A stretch of DNA of 64,000 nt from Myxococcus stipitatus (lineage in GTDB: Bacteria > Myxococcota > Myxococcia > Myxococcales > Myxococcaceae): the NCBI RefSeq assembly GCF_038561935.1, contig NZ_CP102770.1:6386001-6450000 (forward strand), in the 5' to 3' direction. Position numbers and translations under genes: made by a program. Of the stretch, positions 48,212 through 56,992 are shown in pieces (position 1 is the first letter of the stretch; each line of letters opens with the position of its first letter). Under the pieces are notes generated by a model that saw only the letters and a program-made list of their open reading frames with translations, ran no database searches and was not told where the DNA came from.

Positions 48212-49810
48212 ATGTTCAACGTCATCAACGTCTCCAAGGCCTACGGGCCCAAGAAGCTCTTCGAGGAGGTCAACGTCACCTTCTCCCCGGGCCGCCGCTA
48301 CGGCCTGACCGGCCCCAACGGGGCGGGCAAGTCCACGTTCATGAAGATCCTCGCCGGAGACGAGGAAGCCGACATGGGCAGCATCATCCGCCCGCGCAAG
48401 CTGGGCATCCTCCGCCAGGACCACTTCCGCTACGAGGAGAACCGCGTGCTCGACGTGGTCCTCATGGGCAACAAGCCCCTGTGGGAGGCCATGTCGGAGA
48501 AGAACCAGCTGCTCGCCAAGTCCGACATCACCGAGGAGGACGGCAACCGCCTGGGTGAGCTGGAGGGCGTCATCGCGGAGGAGGACGGCTACTCCGCGGA
48601 GAGCGACGCGGCCACGCTGCTCGCGGGTCTGGGCATCGAAGAGGCCTTCCACGAAGGGCCCATGCGCCAGCTCACCGGCGGCTTGAAGCTGCGCGTGCTG
48701 CTCGCCCAGGCCCTGTTCGGCAAGCCCGAGGGCCTCCTGCTCGACGAGCCCACGAACAACCTGGATATCGACTCCATCCGCTGGCTGGAGAACTTCCTCC
48801 ACGAGTTCGAGGGCGTGCTCGTCACCATCAGCCACGACCGGCACTTCCTCAACTCCATCTGCACGCACATCGCGGACATCGATTACGAGACCATCATCCA
48901 GTACACGGGTGGCTACGACGACATGGTCCGTCAGAAGGCCCAGGTGCGTGGCCGCATCGAGTCCGAGACGGCGGAGAAGAAGAAGAAGATCGCCCAGCTC
49001 CAGGACTTCGTCGCCCGCTTCAGCGCCGGCACGCGCGCCTCCCAGGTGCAGAGCCGCATCAAGCAGATCGAGAAGCTCAAGTCGGACGACCTCAAGCGCT
49101 CCAACATCGCCCGCCCGTTCATCCGCTTCGACCAGAAGGTCGTCAGCGGTCGGCAGACGCTCATGGTGGAGGGCATCAGCAAGTCCTTCGACGGTGAGAA
49201 GGTCATCCGTCCCTTCAACGCGCTGGTGTGCAAGGGCGAGCGCATCTGCGTCATCGGCCGCAACGGCGTGGGCAAGTCCACCCTGGTGCGCATGATTGCC
49301 AACCAGCTGGAGTCCGACACCGGCAAGATTGTCTGGGGCCACCAGGCCACCGTCGGCTACCTGCCGCAGGACCACCACGGCGCCGTGCGCAAGGGCACCA
49401 CCTGCTTCGGGTGGCTGCGAGACCTGCACGACAAGCTCACGAACGAGGAGATCTCCGGCGTGCTCGGCCGGATGCTCTTCTCCGGCGAGGAGCGCATGAA
49501 GAACACGGACACCCTCTCCGGTGGTGAGACGGTGCGCCTGCTGCTCTCCAAGCTGATGATCATGCAGGACAACGTCCTCGTGCTCGACGAGCCCACCAAC
49601 CACCTGGACCTCGAGTCCATCTCCGCGCTCGCCGAGGGCCTCCAGAAGTTCGAGGGCACGGTCATCGTCGTGACGCACGACCAGGAGCTCATCTCCGAGG
49701 TCGCCACCCGCATCTGGTCGCTCCAGGCGGGCAAGGAAGTCCTCGACTTCAACGGCCCGTACTCCGAGTTCCGCGAGAAGCACGCGGACATCGTGACGAA
49801 CCGCCGCTGA
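48212..49810 (+). CDS. ABC-F family ATPase (YbiT-type)
   Basis: A 532-residue soluble protein with two ABC ATPase domains and no membrane segment. Domain 1: Walker A GPNGAGKSTFMKI, Walker B LLLDEPTNNLD. Linker (about 240-320) with the basic coiled-coil TAEKKKKIAQLQDFVARFS. Domain 2: Walker A GRNGVGKSTLVRMI, signature LSGGETVRLLLSK, Walker B VLVLDEPTNHLD. The first signature is altered to LTGGLKLRVLLAQ, which together with the length points to the YbiT subgroup. ABC-F proteins act on the ribosome E site and adjust translation. ATG at 48212 is fixed by the N terminus MFNVINVSKAYGPKKLFEE. A strong hairpin follows the stop. Divergent from tgt. Confidence 0.92.
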   Translation: MFNVINVSKAYGPKKLFEEVNVTFSPGRRYGLTGPNGAGKSTFMKILAGDEEADMGSIIRPRKLGILRQDHFRYEENRVLDVVLMGNKPLWEAMSEKNQLLAKSDITEEDGNRLGELEGVIAEEDGYSAESDAATLLAGLGIEEAFHEGPMRQLTGGLKLRVLLAQALFGKPEGLLLDEPTNNLDIDSIRWLENFLHEFEGVLVTISHDRHFLNSICTHIADIDYETIIQYTGGYDDMVRQKAQVRGRIESETAEKKKKIAQLQDFVARFSAGTRASQVQSRIKQIEKLKSDDLKRSNIARPFIRFDQKVVSGRQTLMVEGISKSFDGEKVIRPFNALVCKGERICVIGRNGVGKSTLVRMIANQLESDTGKIVWGHQATVGYLPQDHHGAVRKGTTCFGWLRDLHDKLTNEEISGVLGRMLFSGEERMKNTDTLSGGETVRLLLSKLMIMQDNVLVLDEPTNHLDLESISALAEGLQKFEGTVIVVTHDQELISEVATRIWSLQAGKEVLDFNGPYSEFREKHADIVTNRR

Positions 49811-49825
49811 AGCCGCGCCGCGCCT

Positions 49826-49856
49826 CGCCGGGAGGGTGGAGGTCCACCTCCCGGCG
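49826..49856 (+). terminator. Hairpin after the ABC-F gene
   Basis: A perfect 9-bp G/C-rich stem (CGCCGGGAG with CTCCCGGCG), extended by GTGGA/TCCAC across a one-base bulge, begins 16 bp after the stop. No long T-run follows, as is common in high-GC genomes. Confidence 0.55.
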
Positions 49857-49893
49857 CTTGGCCCATCCGGAGTGGCCTGCTAGACGCAGCGCC

Positions 49894-50910
49894 ATGGCCG
49901 ACGTCCCTTCCCCCCCGAAGACACCCCTGACGGGCCTCGCCGAGCAGCCCCAGGCCCCGCACACCCTCCACGAGATGGAGGAGCACCGCACCGCGCTCAC
50001 GGGTCACTGCTACCGGATGCTGGGTTCCGTCTCCGAAGCAGAAGATGCCGTGCAGGAGACCTTCATCCGGGCCCTGCGTCACCAGGACCAGTTCGAGGGC
50101 CGCTCCTCCCTGCGCACCTGGCTGTACCGCATCGGCACCCGCGTCTGCATCGACCTCCTGGGCGAGCGCAACCGCCGCGCCAGGCCCATGGAGCTGCACC
50201 CTCCGTTCGAGCTGGACGCGCCGCTGGGAGAGAAGCCCGCCGCCGAGTGGGTGGAGCCCGTGCCGGACGCGCTCGTGCTGCCGTCGAACGCGACGCCCGC
50301 GGAGCTGGTGATGATGCGGCAGAGCATCCGGCTGGCCTTCGTCGCCGCGCTCCAGCACCTGCCGCCCCGCCAGCGCGCGGTGCTGATTCTCACCGAGGTG
50401 GTGGAGTGGTCCGCCGTCGAGGTCGCCGCGGCGCTCGACATGACGGTCGCCGCCGTCAACAGCGCGCTGCAGCGGGCCCGGGCCACGCTGGCCACCCGGG
50501 ACCTGAGCGCGCCGCGCGGCCCGCTGACGGAGGATGAGACGACCCTGGTGCAGAAGTACGTCGACGCGTTCGAGCGCTACGACATGGCCGCGCTCAGCGC
50601 GCTCCTGCACCACGACGTCACCATGTCCATGCCGCCGCTGTCGCTGTGGCTGCGGGGTCCGGAGAAGGTCTGCGCCTGGATGCTGGGACGAGGCGCCGGG
50701 TGCAAAGGCTCCCGCCACATCGCCACCCTGGCGTGCGGCGCTCCCGCCTTCGCCCAGTACAAGCCCGGGGGGCCCAATGGCACCTACACGCCCTGGTCCC
50801 TCACCGTGCTGGAAATCGAGGACGGCCGCATCGTCGCGCTCAACTACTTCCTGGACGTGATGACGCTGTTCCCGCGCTTCGGCCTGCCCCTGGAGCTGCC
50901 GGCGCTCTGA
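49894..50910 (+). CDS. ECF-type RNA polymerase sigma factor with SnoaL-like C-terminal domain
   Basis: A 338-residue sigma-70-family factor. Region 2 reads HCYRMLGSVSEAEDAVQETF and RTWLYRIGTRVCIDLL; region 4 reads ALQHLPPRQRAVLILTEV and VAAALDMTVAAVNSALQRAR. The C-terminal 130 residues (LVQKYVDAFERYDMAALSAL, TLVLEIEDGRIVALNYF-like end) form a SnoaL/NTF2-like domain that in related ECF groups controls activity in place of a separate anti-sigma factor. No anti-sigma gene is adjacent, consistent with this. ATG at 49894 follows a weak ribosome-binding site. A VOC-family gene lies 124 bp downstream and may be a target. Confidence 0.9.
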   Translation: MADVPSPPKTPLTGLAEQPQAPHTLHEMEEHRTALTGHCYRMLGSVSEAEDAVQETFIRALRHQDQFEGRSSLRTWLYRIGTRVCIDLLGERNRRARPMELHPPFELDAPLGEKPAAEWVEPVPDALVLPSNATPAELVMMRQSIRLAFVAALQHLPPRQRAVLILTEVVEWSAVEVAAALDMTVAAVNSALQRARATLATRDLSAPRGPLTEDETTLVQKYVDAFERYDMAALSALLHHDVTMSMPPLSLWLRGPEKVCAWMLGRGAGCKGSRHIATLACGAPAFAQYKPGGPNGTYTPWSLTVLEIEDGRIVALNYFLDVMTLFPRFGLPLELPAL

Positions 50911-50949
50911 CGAAGCACCGCCCGCCTCCCCGGCGGCCTGAAAACCGGG

Positions 50950-50969
50950 GCCCGGACTTTTTTCCGGGC
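50950..50969. other. Hairpin between the sigma-factor and VOC genes
   Basis: A perfect 7-bp stem GCCCGGA/TCCGGGC with loop CTTTTT, 39 bp after the sigma-factor stop. It could be a transcript end or part of the leader of the VOC gene; no T-run after the stem. Confidence 0.35.
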
Positions 50970-51034
50970 GACCGATGATTTTCGGGCCGCCCGCCGGTCC
51001 ATGCCTGTGAAACCACCTGATGTTGGAGGCACAC

Positions 51035-51451
51035 ATGGCTACGACGAACTTCCGCAAGGTCTTCATCAACCTCCCCGTGAAGGACCTGAAGCGCACCAAC
51101 GCGTTCTTCACGCAGCTGGGCTTCACCTTCGACGCCCGCTTCTGTGACGACAACGCGACGTGCATGGTCCTCAGCCCGGAGGCCTTCGTCATGCTGCTCT
51201 CCGAGTCGCGCTTCAAGGACTTCACCAAGAAGCAGATCTGCGACACGGCGAAGTCGACGGAGGGCATCTTCGCGCTGTCCGCGGCCAGCCGGGAGGACGT
51301 CAACCAGCTGGTGAAGAAGGCCGTCGAAGCGGGCGGCTCGTACGCGGCGGACCCGGTGGACCACGGCTTCATGTACGGCTGGAGCTTCTTCGACCTGGAT
51401 GGCCACCACTGGGAGGTCATCTACATGGACATGAACGCGCTGCCCCAGTGA
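51035..51451 (+). CDS. VOC-superfamily (glyoxalase/bleomycin-resistance-like) protein
   Basis: A 138-residue vicinal-oxygen-chelate protein with two beta-alpha-beta-beta-beta units: KVFINLPVKDLKRTNAFFTQ begins the first, and DHGFMYGWSFFDLDGHHWEV closes the second with its likely metal-ligand Glu. It may bind or isomerise a small molecule; members near sigma factors of this kind are often annotated as lactoylglutathione-lyase-like without evidence. GGAGG six bases before the ATG at 51035 decides the start over the ATG at 51020. Convergent with an Rrf2 regulator gene. Confidence 0.85.
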   Translation: MATTNFRKVFINLPVKDLKRTNAFFTQLGFTFDARFCDDNATCMVLSPEAFVMLLSESRFKDFTKKQICDTAKSTEGIFALSAASREDVNQLVKKAVEAGGSYAADPVDHGFMYGWSFFDLDGHHWEVIYMDMNALPQ

Positions 51452-51472
51452 CGCGCGTGCGCCCCGGCGACT

Positions 51473-51501
51473 TCAGCCCTTCGGGTCCTCCGGAGGGCTG
51501 A
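51473..51501 (+). terminator. Hairpin shared at the convergent VOC/Rrf2 gene ends
   Basis: A 12-bp stem (one G.U pair) closing loop GTCCT begins 21 bp after the VOC stop and includes the stop codon of the Rrf2 gene. It is well placed to end the VOC transcript. Confidence 0.45.
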
Positions 51502-51934
51502 GCGACTGGAAGAGCGCGGTGAGGTCCGAGGACATCTGCGCGACGGTGGTGCGCTCCAGGCTCTCCTTGAGCGCCGCCTCCGCGCGGCCGAAGACCCCTT
51601 CCAGGTACTGGGCCACGCACGGCCCGATGTCGCAATCCGGGGCGGGCCCGACGGGGTGGCGGCCGAAGAGCTCGCTGCCCTCCTCCACCGCCTCGTAGAT
51701 ATCCCGCAGGGTGATTTCGTCGCTGCGCTTGGCCAGCGTCACGCCGCCGCGCGCCCCCCGCTTCGTCTCCACCAGCCCCGCCCGCGCCAGGTCTCCGAGC
51801 AGCCTGCGCACCACCACGGGATTCGTCTGGATGCTGCGCGCCATGGCCTCGGACGTGAGCGGGCCCGCGTCACTGCACGCGCACTTCGAGAGCATCGCGA
51901 CGATGTGGGCCGCCATGGTGAATCGGCTGTTCAC
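51473..51934 (-). CDS. Rrf2-family transcriptional regulator
   Basis: A 153-residue winged-helix regulator of the Rrf2 family: SRFTMAAHIVAMLSKCAC, then the recognition segment LTSEAMARSIQTNPVVVRRL and KRGARGGVTLAKRSDEITL. The effector segment DCDIGPCVAQYLEGVF has two cysteines (CDIGPC), and a further pair lies near residue 18. The canonical IscR-type trio is not clear, so redox or thiol sensing is possible rather than a cluster. The GTG at 51934 is chosen because GGAGG lies directly upstream. The gene is alone on its strand; the neighbouring convergent VOC gene might be functionally linked. Confidence 0.87.
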   Translation of the reverse strand: MNSRFTMAAHIVAMLSKCACSDAGPLTSEAMARSIQTNPVVVRRLLGDLARAGLVETKRGARGGVTLAKRSDEITLRDIYEAVEEGSELFGRHPVGPAPDCDIGPCVAQYLEGVFGRAEAALKESLERTTVAQMSSDLTALFQSLSPPEDPKG

Positions 51935-52062
51935 TCGACCTCCAGGCTCGAGATGGAAACCACGGAGGTTACCTATCGCCCACCCCCGCGGCATGCAACC
52001 GGGCGAACCCCGTCATTCCGGCTGCTTGCCTGCCCGTGGGTGGGTGCGGAAGGCCCTGGGGG

Positions 52063-55000
52063 CTAGAAGTTGGGGAGGCCCAGGGAGCGGGTCCGCACGG
52101 CCCAGTCCAGCATGGCGTCGCTGTCCTCCACGCGAATGCGGCTCAGGGACATGCCGCCGCCGCCCGAGTCGAACAGCGGCCGCATGTTGACGCTGATTTC
52201 GTCGGACGTGGGGCTCGTCACGGAGGTGCAGCGGACTCCGCCACACGATGCGGGCTTCCACTGCTGCTCATCCTGGAGGGCGTAGAGCTCGGTGATGAAG
52301 GTGGAGACACGCGAGCTGGGGTGGATGAGCGCAACGCCATCCTGGAGGTTTCCGAACGGGTCCTTCAGCCGCAGCACCCGGTCCCCTCGGGGGAGCGCGA
52401 AGGAGAAGGTGCCTCGCACGTCCCACGCCGCATCGTGCGCGAGCGGATAGAGGCTCCTGGGCAGCTCGTCCTTCTGGGCGACCTCGGAGCGCGGCAGCCT
52501 GCTTCCGCTGAGCGCGACCTCCGAGAGGTGCACGACGATGATGTCCCCCAGCGCCACGTCCACATCGGGGAGCGTGGCAAGGGGCCGCTCGATGCCGCCC
52601 GCCCACAGCGCGATGTTCGTCATGGGGCCCGACTGGAGCACCTCCAGCTCCACGCGGCCCTCCGCGCCGAACTCCCGGCTGGGGTCGATCTCCGAGATGC
52701 GCAGCCGCGCGGGCGTGGCGAAGCCTCGGAAGTCGAACGTGTTCGACGGCTCCTGCACCCGAGCCCCCAGCCGGTCCTTCACCGTGTCCGAGACCGTCAC
52801 TTCGTACCGCGCGCGCGGCACCTGTGACGTCGTCTGCAGGCGCACCTCGGACGTCCCATGAGGCGCCGCGCCGGTGACGGTGAGGCCCGGAATGCTGAAC
52901 TGGCTGCCGGAGGGGTCCACGGTGCTCGCATCGAGCCGCCGGTCGAAGCGCACCTCCACCTGCGTGGCCGACAGCGCCTGCGCGAACACCACGCGGGGCG
53001 AGGCACATGCGACTGCCTCCAGCTGCTCCCACTTCCAGAGCGTGGGCTGCGCATACGCGCCATTCGCCCACAGCGGCGTGGTGAAGGCCACCCGGCAACC
53101 TGGGGTCAGCTCGGGGCTCTGCTCCAGCTCCGGCAGGCGGAACAGCAGCCGATAGTCATACGTGGAGCCCGTGGGCACGCCCACCGTCGCGAGCCGGATG
53201 GACGAGAACCCACTCCCCGTTCCGTCGCTCGTGTACGTGCCGACGAGCTCTCCGCGGAGGGTGACGAGCTCGGAGGAGTACTGCGGGATGCTCGTGGGCA
53301 GGACGACGCCGCTCACGTCCTGCGCCAGCGCCTTCACGGGGTAGCCCGTCCCGAGCACCGTGAAGCTCGCGGGGTCGATGCCCGCGCGGAACACCGTGCT
53401 CCGGATGAGCCTGTTCACCTGGACGCGCACCCGCTCGCCTCCCACGGGGACGGGGTTGAGCGACGCCAAGGGGACCTCCACGAACAGCGCGGGGCCGGCC
53501 GTCTCCGCCTGGAGGAAGAAGCCCTCGGGCTCGAGCGGAGTCGTCCCCACGTCCGGCTTGACGAAGGTGATGAAGGCACCGTCGATGGGACGCGGCTGCG
53601 TGGGGCTCGGCGTGGAGTCGCGCACGATGGAAATCTGGGACGAGGCCGAGGTGCTCGCATCCAGGACGTACGTCTCCCGGCGAGTGGCCTCCACGTTTCC
53701 AGCCGGGTCCACCGAGGCGAAGCGCACCGTCGTCGTCTGCCCGACGAGGAGGGGCTGCGAGTAGCGCGGAGAGCTGCTCGAGGGCTCCGAGCCATCCACC
53801 GTGTAGCGCGTCTCGCTGCATCCCTTGCCGGTGTCCTGACACGTGAGGCGCACGGCCAGGGGTCCATCGAAGGCACCGCCCACGGGCTCCGCGCGTGTCA
53901 GCGGGGCCTCCCTGTCGAACTCGTAGTCCTCCTGGCGCGGCGCTTCCCAATGGCCCAGGGCATCCACCGAGCGGAAGCGCAGACGCGTGGTGGTGGAGAG
54001 CAGGAGGGGCTCGGTGTACGTGAGGCCGTGGGTCTCGGTGGGCTCGGAGCCGTCGAGCGTGTATCGCGTGCTCGCGCAGCCGATGCCCGCGCCGTCGCCG
54101 CAGGACAGCGTCACCGACTGCTCCGTGCGGAACAATCCGCCCGAGGGCGTGGCCACGGTGGTGGGCGCCGAGGTATCCGACTTGAAGGTGTATTCCTCGC
54201 GCACGATGTCGCTGTCGTTGTCCGCGCCATCCACCGCGAAGAAGAGCAGCGTCGAGGTCTTCGAGAGGGTGAGCGGCTGCGTGTAGCGCGCGGATTGTCG
54301 CGTCGGCCAGGAGCCATCCAGCGTGTAGTAGCGCTGGGAACAGCTCGTGCCCCCTGTGTCCGCGCACGTCAGCGTCACCATCTGGGGGGTGAAGTATGTG
54401 CCCCCCCGTGGCGCCGCTGAGATCGAGGGCTTCTCCCGGTCGATGATGAACGTCACCATCTGCACGGCCCCCGCGTGGCCCACCCTGTCCACCGAGTAGA
54501 ACCGCAACACACCGCTCTCCACCACGGCGGTCGAACCCGACACGACCAACTGGAAGGGAGGCACGGGCGCGTTCGCGTCACGCGCGAACGAGGCGTAGGT
54601 GGCGTCACAGCCCGAGCCCGAGAGGCCGTCATCACACGGCAGGTACACCGTCGTCCCGACGTTGAACGTCCCACCCGAGGGAGAGGCCACCGTCGAGGGC
54701 GGCGTGGTGTCGACGATGTAGGGCAGCGACCGGGTGGGCTCCTCGTTGCCCGCCTCATCCACGGAGAAGAACCCCACCTGCGTCCGGGATTCGATGAGGA
54801 TGGGCCGTTCGTAGACAGGAGAGCTTCTCGTCGGCCTCGTCCCGTCCAGCGTGTAGTGGATGCGAGCGCAGCCGCTGCCTGTGTCACTGCACGAGAGCGT
54901 CAGATGGATGGGCGCGGCATACGGGCCCCACTTCGGAGAGGCCGTGGTGACAGGGGGCTGCGTGTCCACCAGGAACCGCTCGTCTCCCTCCGCGGACACG

Positions 55001-55659
55001 TGGCCCGCCCGGTCCACGGCGATGAAACGCAGCCGTGTCGTGTCGGGAATCGACAGCGGCGACGCGTAGGGAGTCGAGGCGGTCGAGGGGGTCGTTCCAT
55101 CACTCGTGAAGTAGATGGCGGCGCAGCCGGAGCCATCGCCGTCATCACAGGTCAAGGAGACGGTGAGGCCATGGCCATAGGTGCCCGTCCGAGGCGTCGA
55201 GGAGACGGTGGGCGGGTGCACATCCACGACGAATTGCGCCGAACGCTCGTTCTCGCGATTGCCGTCGCGGTCCACGGAGAAGAACCGCAGGGTCGCGCGG
55301 GTCTCGATGCGCAGCGGCGCCGTGTAGCGAGGCGAGCGGGTCGTCGGCGAGCTGCCATCCAGCGTGTAGTAGGTGACGTCACAGCCCAGCCCCACGTCGC
55401 TGCACGTGAGGGTCACGGTGGTCGGCGCCTTGAAAAGGCCGCCCGATGGCGAGACGGCCGTCGTGGGAGGAACGGTGTCCCGGACCGGAGGGTGGCCCCC
55501 ATCTTCACGCGGACCCGCGTCTTCACGCTCACCCGCATCCTCGCGCCCACCTGCATCGGGCGCGGGTCCTCCGCTCCCACCGCCACACGCACTCACCAAC
55601 CACAGCGCGAGGACTCCAACGAGCCCGGGGGCTCGGAACCAGGACGAAGGCCGTGACAT
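52063..55659 (-). CDS. Large lipoprotein with seven chitobiase-like repeats
   Basis: A 1198-residue predicted lipoprotein (signal LVGVLALWLVSAC, lipobox Cys25) followed by an Asp/Glu/Gly-rich linker (REDAGEREDAGPREDGG). Seven tandem repeats of about 85 residues follow (about 58-650). Each opens with a PPTT..SPSGG-type motif, has a Cys-x(4-8)-Cys pair, then YTLDGS-PT, and closes with RFFSVDRDGN-type strands; this is the C-terminal domain type of beta-hexosaminidase/chitobiase. Repeat four is the most divergent and lacks the YTLDG motif. The C-terminal 500 residues contain Ig-like strands and a lamin-tail-like segment (ARLRISEIDPSREFG). No catalytic domain is present, so an adhesive or surface-spacer role is likely. 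Confidence 0.85.
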   Translation of the reverse strand: MSRPSSWFRAPGLVGVLALWLVSACGGGSGGPAPDAGGREDAGEREDAGPREDGGHPPVRDTVPPTTAVSPSGGLFKAPTTVTLTCSDVGLGCDVTYYTLDGSSPTTRSPRYTAPLRIETRATLRFFSVDRDGNRENERSAQFVVDVHPPTVSSTPRTGTYGHGLTVSLTCDDGDGSGCAAIYFTSDGTTPSTASTPYASPLSIPDTTRLRFIAVDRAGHVSAEGDERFLVDTQPPVTTASPKWGPYAAPIHLTLSCSDTGSGCARIHYTLDGTRPTRSSPVYERPILIESRTQVGFFSVDEAGNEEPTRSLPYIVDTTPPSTVASPSGGTFNVGTTVYLPCDDGLSGSGCDATYASFARDANAPVPPFQLVVSGSTAVVESGVLRFYSVDRVGHAGAVQMVTFIIDREKPSISAAPRGGTYFTPQMVTLTCADTGGTSCSQRYYTLDGSWPTRQSARYTQPLTLSKTSTLLFFAVDGADNDSDIVREEYTFKSDTSAPTTVATPSGGLFRTEQSVTLSCGDGAGIGCASTRYTLDGSEPTETHGLTYTEPLLLSTTTRLRFRSVDALGHWEAPRQEDYEFDREAPLTRAEPVGGAFDGPLAVRLTCQDTGKGCSETRYTVDGSEPSSSSPRYSQPLLVGQTTTVRFASVDPAGNVEATRRETYVLDASTSASSQISIVRDSTPSPTQPRPIDGAFITFVKPDVGTTPLEPEGFFLQAETAGPALFVEVPLASLNPVPVGGERVRVQVNRLIRSTVFRAGIDPASFTVLGTGYPVKALAQDVSGVVLPTSIPQYSSELVTLRGELVGTYTSDGTGSGFSSIRLATVGVPTGSTYDYRLLFRLPELEQSPELTPGCRVAFTTPLWANGAYAQPTLWKWEQLEAVACASPRVVFAQALSATQVEVRFDRRLDASTVDPSGSQFSIPGLTVTGAAPHGTSEVRLQTTSQVPRARYEVTVSDTVKDRLGARVQEPSNTFDFRGFATPARLRISEIDPSREFGAEGRVELEVLQSGPMTNIALWAGGIERPLATLPDVDVALGDIIVVHLSEVALSGSRLPRSEVAQKDELPRSLYPLAHDAAWDVRGTFSFALPRGDRVLRLKDPFGNLQDGVALIHPSSRVSTFITELYALQDEQQWKPASCGGVRCTSVTSPTSDEISVNMRPLFDSGGGGMSLSRIRVEDSDAMLDWAVRTRSLGLPNF

Positions 55660-55813
55660 CGAAGCTCCAGGAAGGCGTGGACCACGCCCCAGACCGGGAG
55701 ATTCACGGACACCAGAGCGCGCGAATGTGGGGAGGGGGTCAGCCACCCGTCAGTCAACGCCCGATGGCTATAGCCACGACGTTGCACGGGCATCACTCAC
55801 CGTGCAAGCACAT

Positions 55814-56779
55814 TCAACGGCCGGAGCTGCGCCTCAGGAAGAATACACCCAATCCCAGCCCCGTGGCCCACTTCGCGGCGGCGGCCAGCGGCGTCCGGGA
55901 GAGCTTCGCCCCACCCTCCTCCGCGCGCGCCTCCGCCGGACGGGGCTTCGACTCCACCTGGGCCGAGCGCTGCTCGAGGATGGCGTTGATTTCCGCCCCC
56001 AGGAGGAGGACCTGTGAAGACAACCACATCCACAACAGCAACACGATGACGCCGCCGATGGCGCCATAGCTCACGTCGTACTTGCCGAAGTTGGCCACGT
56101 ACTTGGAGAAGGCCCAGGACGCCGCCACCCAGATGACCACCCCCACCACGGAGCCGGGGGTGATGAAGCGGAAGCGGTTCCGGGTATCGGGCAGCACGTA
56201 ATACAGGACGGCCCACAGGAACATCATCAGCAGGCCCGCCACGGGCAGGCGCAGCCACAGCACCACCGTGGCCGCGGGCCCCGGCAGCTTGCCGGCCAGG
56301 GCGGGCGCCACCACCGCCGCCAGCGCCGCCAGGATGGTCACCACCGCGGCCATCAGCGTCGTGCCCACCGCGATGAGTCGAAGTTTCCACACCGGCCGCG
56401 TTTCATTCACGCCGTAGGCCGTGTTCAGCGCGTCCATCAAAGCGACGATTCCACCGGAGGCTGCCCAGATGGCGCCCACGCCACCCACCGTCAGCAGACC
56501 CACCGGGTTGCTGCTCGCCAGCGACTCGATGCGCTGCCCCAGGATGCTCGTCACTTCCTTGGGAGCCACCTTGCCCAGCTCCTGGATGAGCACCTGGGCC
56601 TGGTTCGGGTCGATGATGACGCCCGCCAGCGACACCAGGAACAGCAGGAAGGGGAACAGCGCGAGGATGGCGCGGAACGTCAAAGCCCCCGCGACGTTGC
56701 TCACGTCGTCGCGCTTCCACTCCTCCTTCAGAAGCTTGAAGAACTCCTTCCACGCCATGCCTTTGCCCGGCAAGACCAT
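55814..56779 (-). CDS. YihY/BrkB-family inner-membrane protein
   Basis: A 321-residue integral membrane protein with about six hydrophobic helices: ALTFRAILALFPFLLFLVSL, AVGTTLMAAVVTILAALAAV, LRLPVAGLLMMFLWAVLYYV, SVVGVVIWVAASWAFSKYVA, and AIGGVIVLLLWMWLSSQVLL, with GLLTVGGVGAIWAASGGIVA before. The family motif GGVIVLLLWMWLSSQ, then LLGAEINAIL, is intact. Its function is unproved; the old ribonuclease BN label for the family is wrong. AGGGGC precedes the ATG at 56779, and a GTG directly before it is less likely. The C-terminal tail is charged and cytoplasmic. Confidence 0.9.
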   Translation of the reverse strand: MVLPGKGMAWKEFFKLLKEEWKRDDVSNVAGALTFRAILALFPFLLFLVSLAGVIIDPNQAQVLIQELGKVAPKEVTSILGQRIESLASSNPVGLLTVGGVGAIWAASGGIVALMDALNTAYGVNETRPVWKLRLIAVGTTLMAAVVTILAALAAVVAPALAGKLPGPAATVVLWLRLPVAGLLMMFLWAVLYYVLPDTRNRFRFITPGSVVGVVIWVAASWAFSKYVANFGKYDVSYGAIGGVIVLLLWMWLSSQVLLLGAEINAILEQRSAQVESKPRPAEARAEEGGAKLSRTPLAAAAKWATGLGLGVFFLRRSSGR

Positions 56780-56992
56780 CACGCCCCTCGCCCATGTAGG
56801 CCCCAGGGAGCTTGGTCATCCCCGTCCCGGGCGGCGCCCCCGCAACCCCAAGCCGCTTCCCTGGCCGTCCCTCCCCCAGGGGGCTGGCTTCCTGAAAAGC
56901 ATTTCATCTTGTAAAAAACACTTCACGCCCGGTCGCCTCCGTCCAGGAGGACCCGGCGCCCACTTCAGGACTCAGTCCGCCCCGAGGACGCA

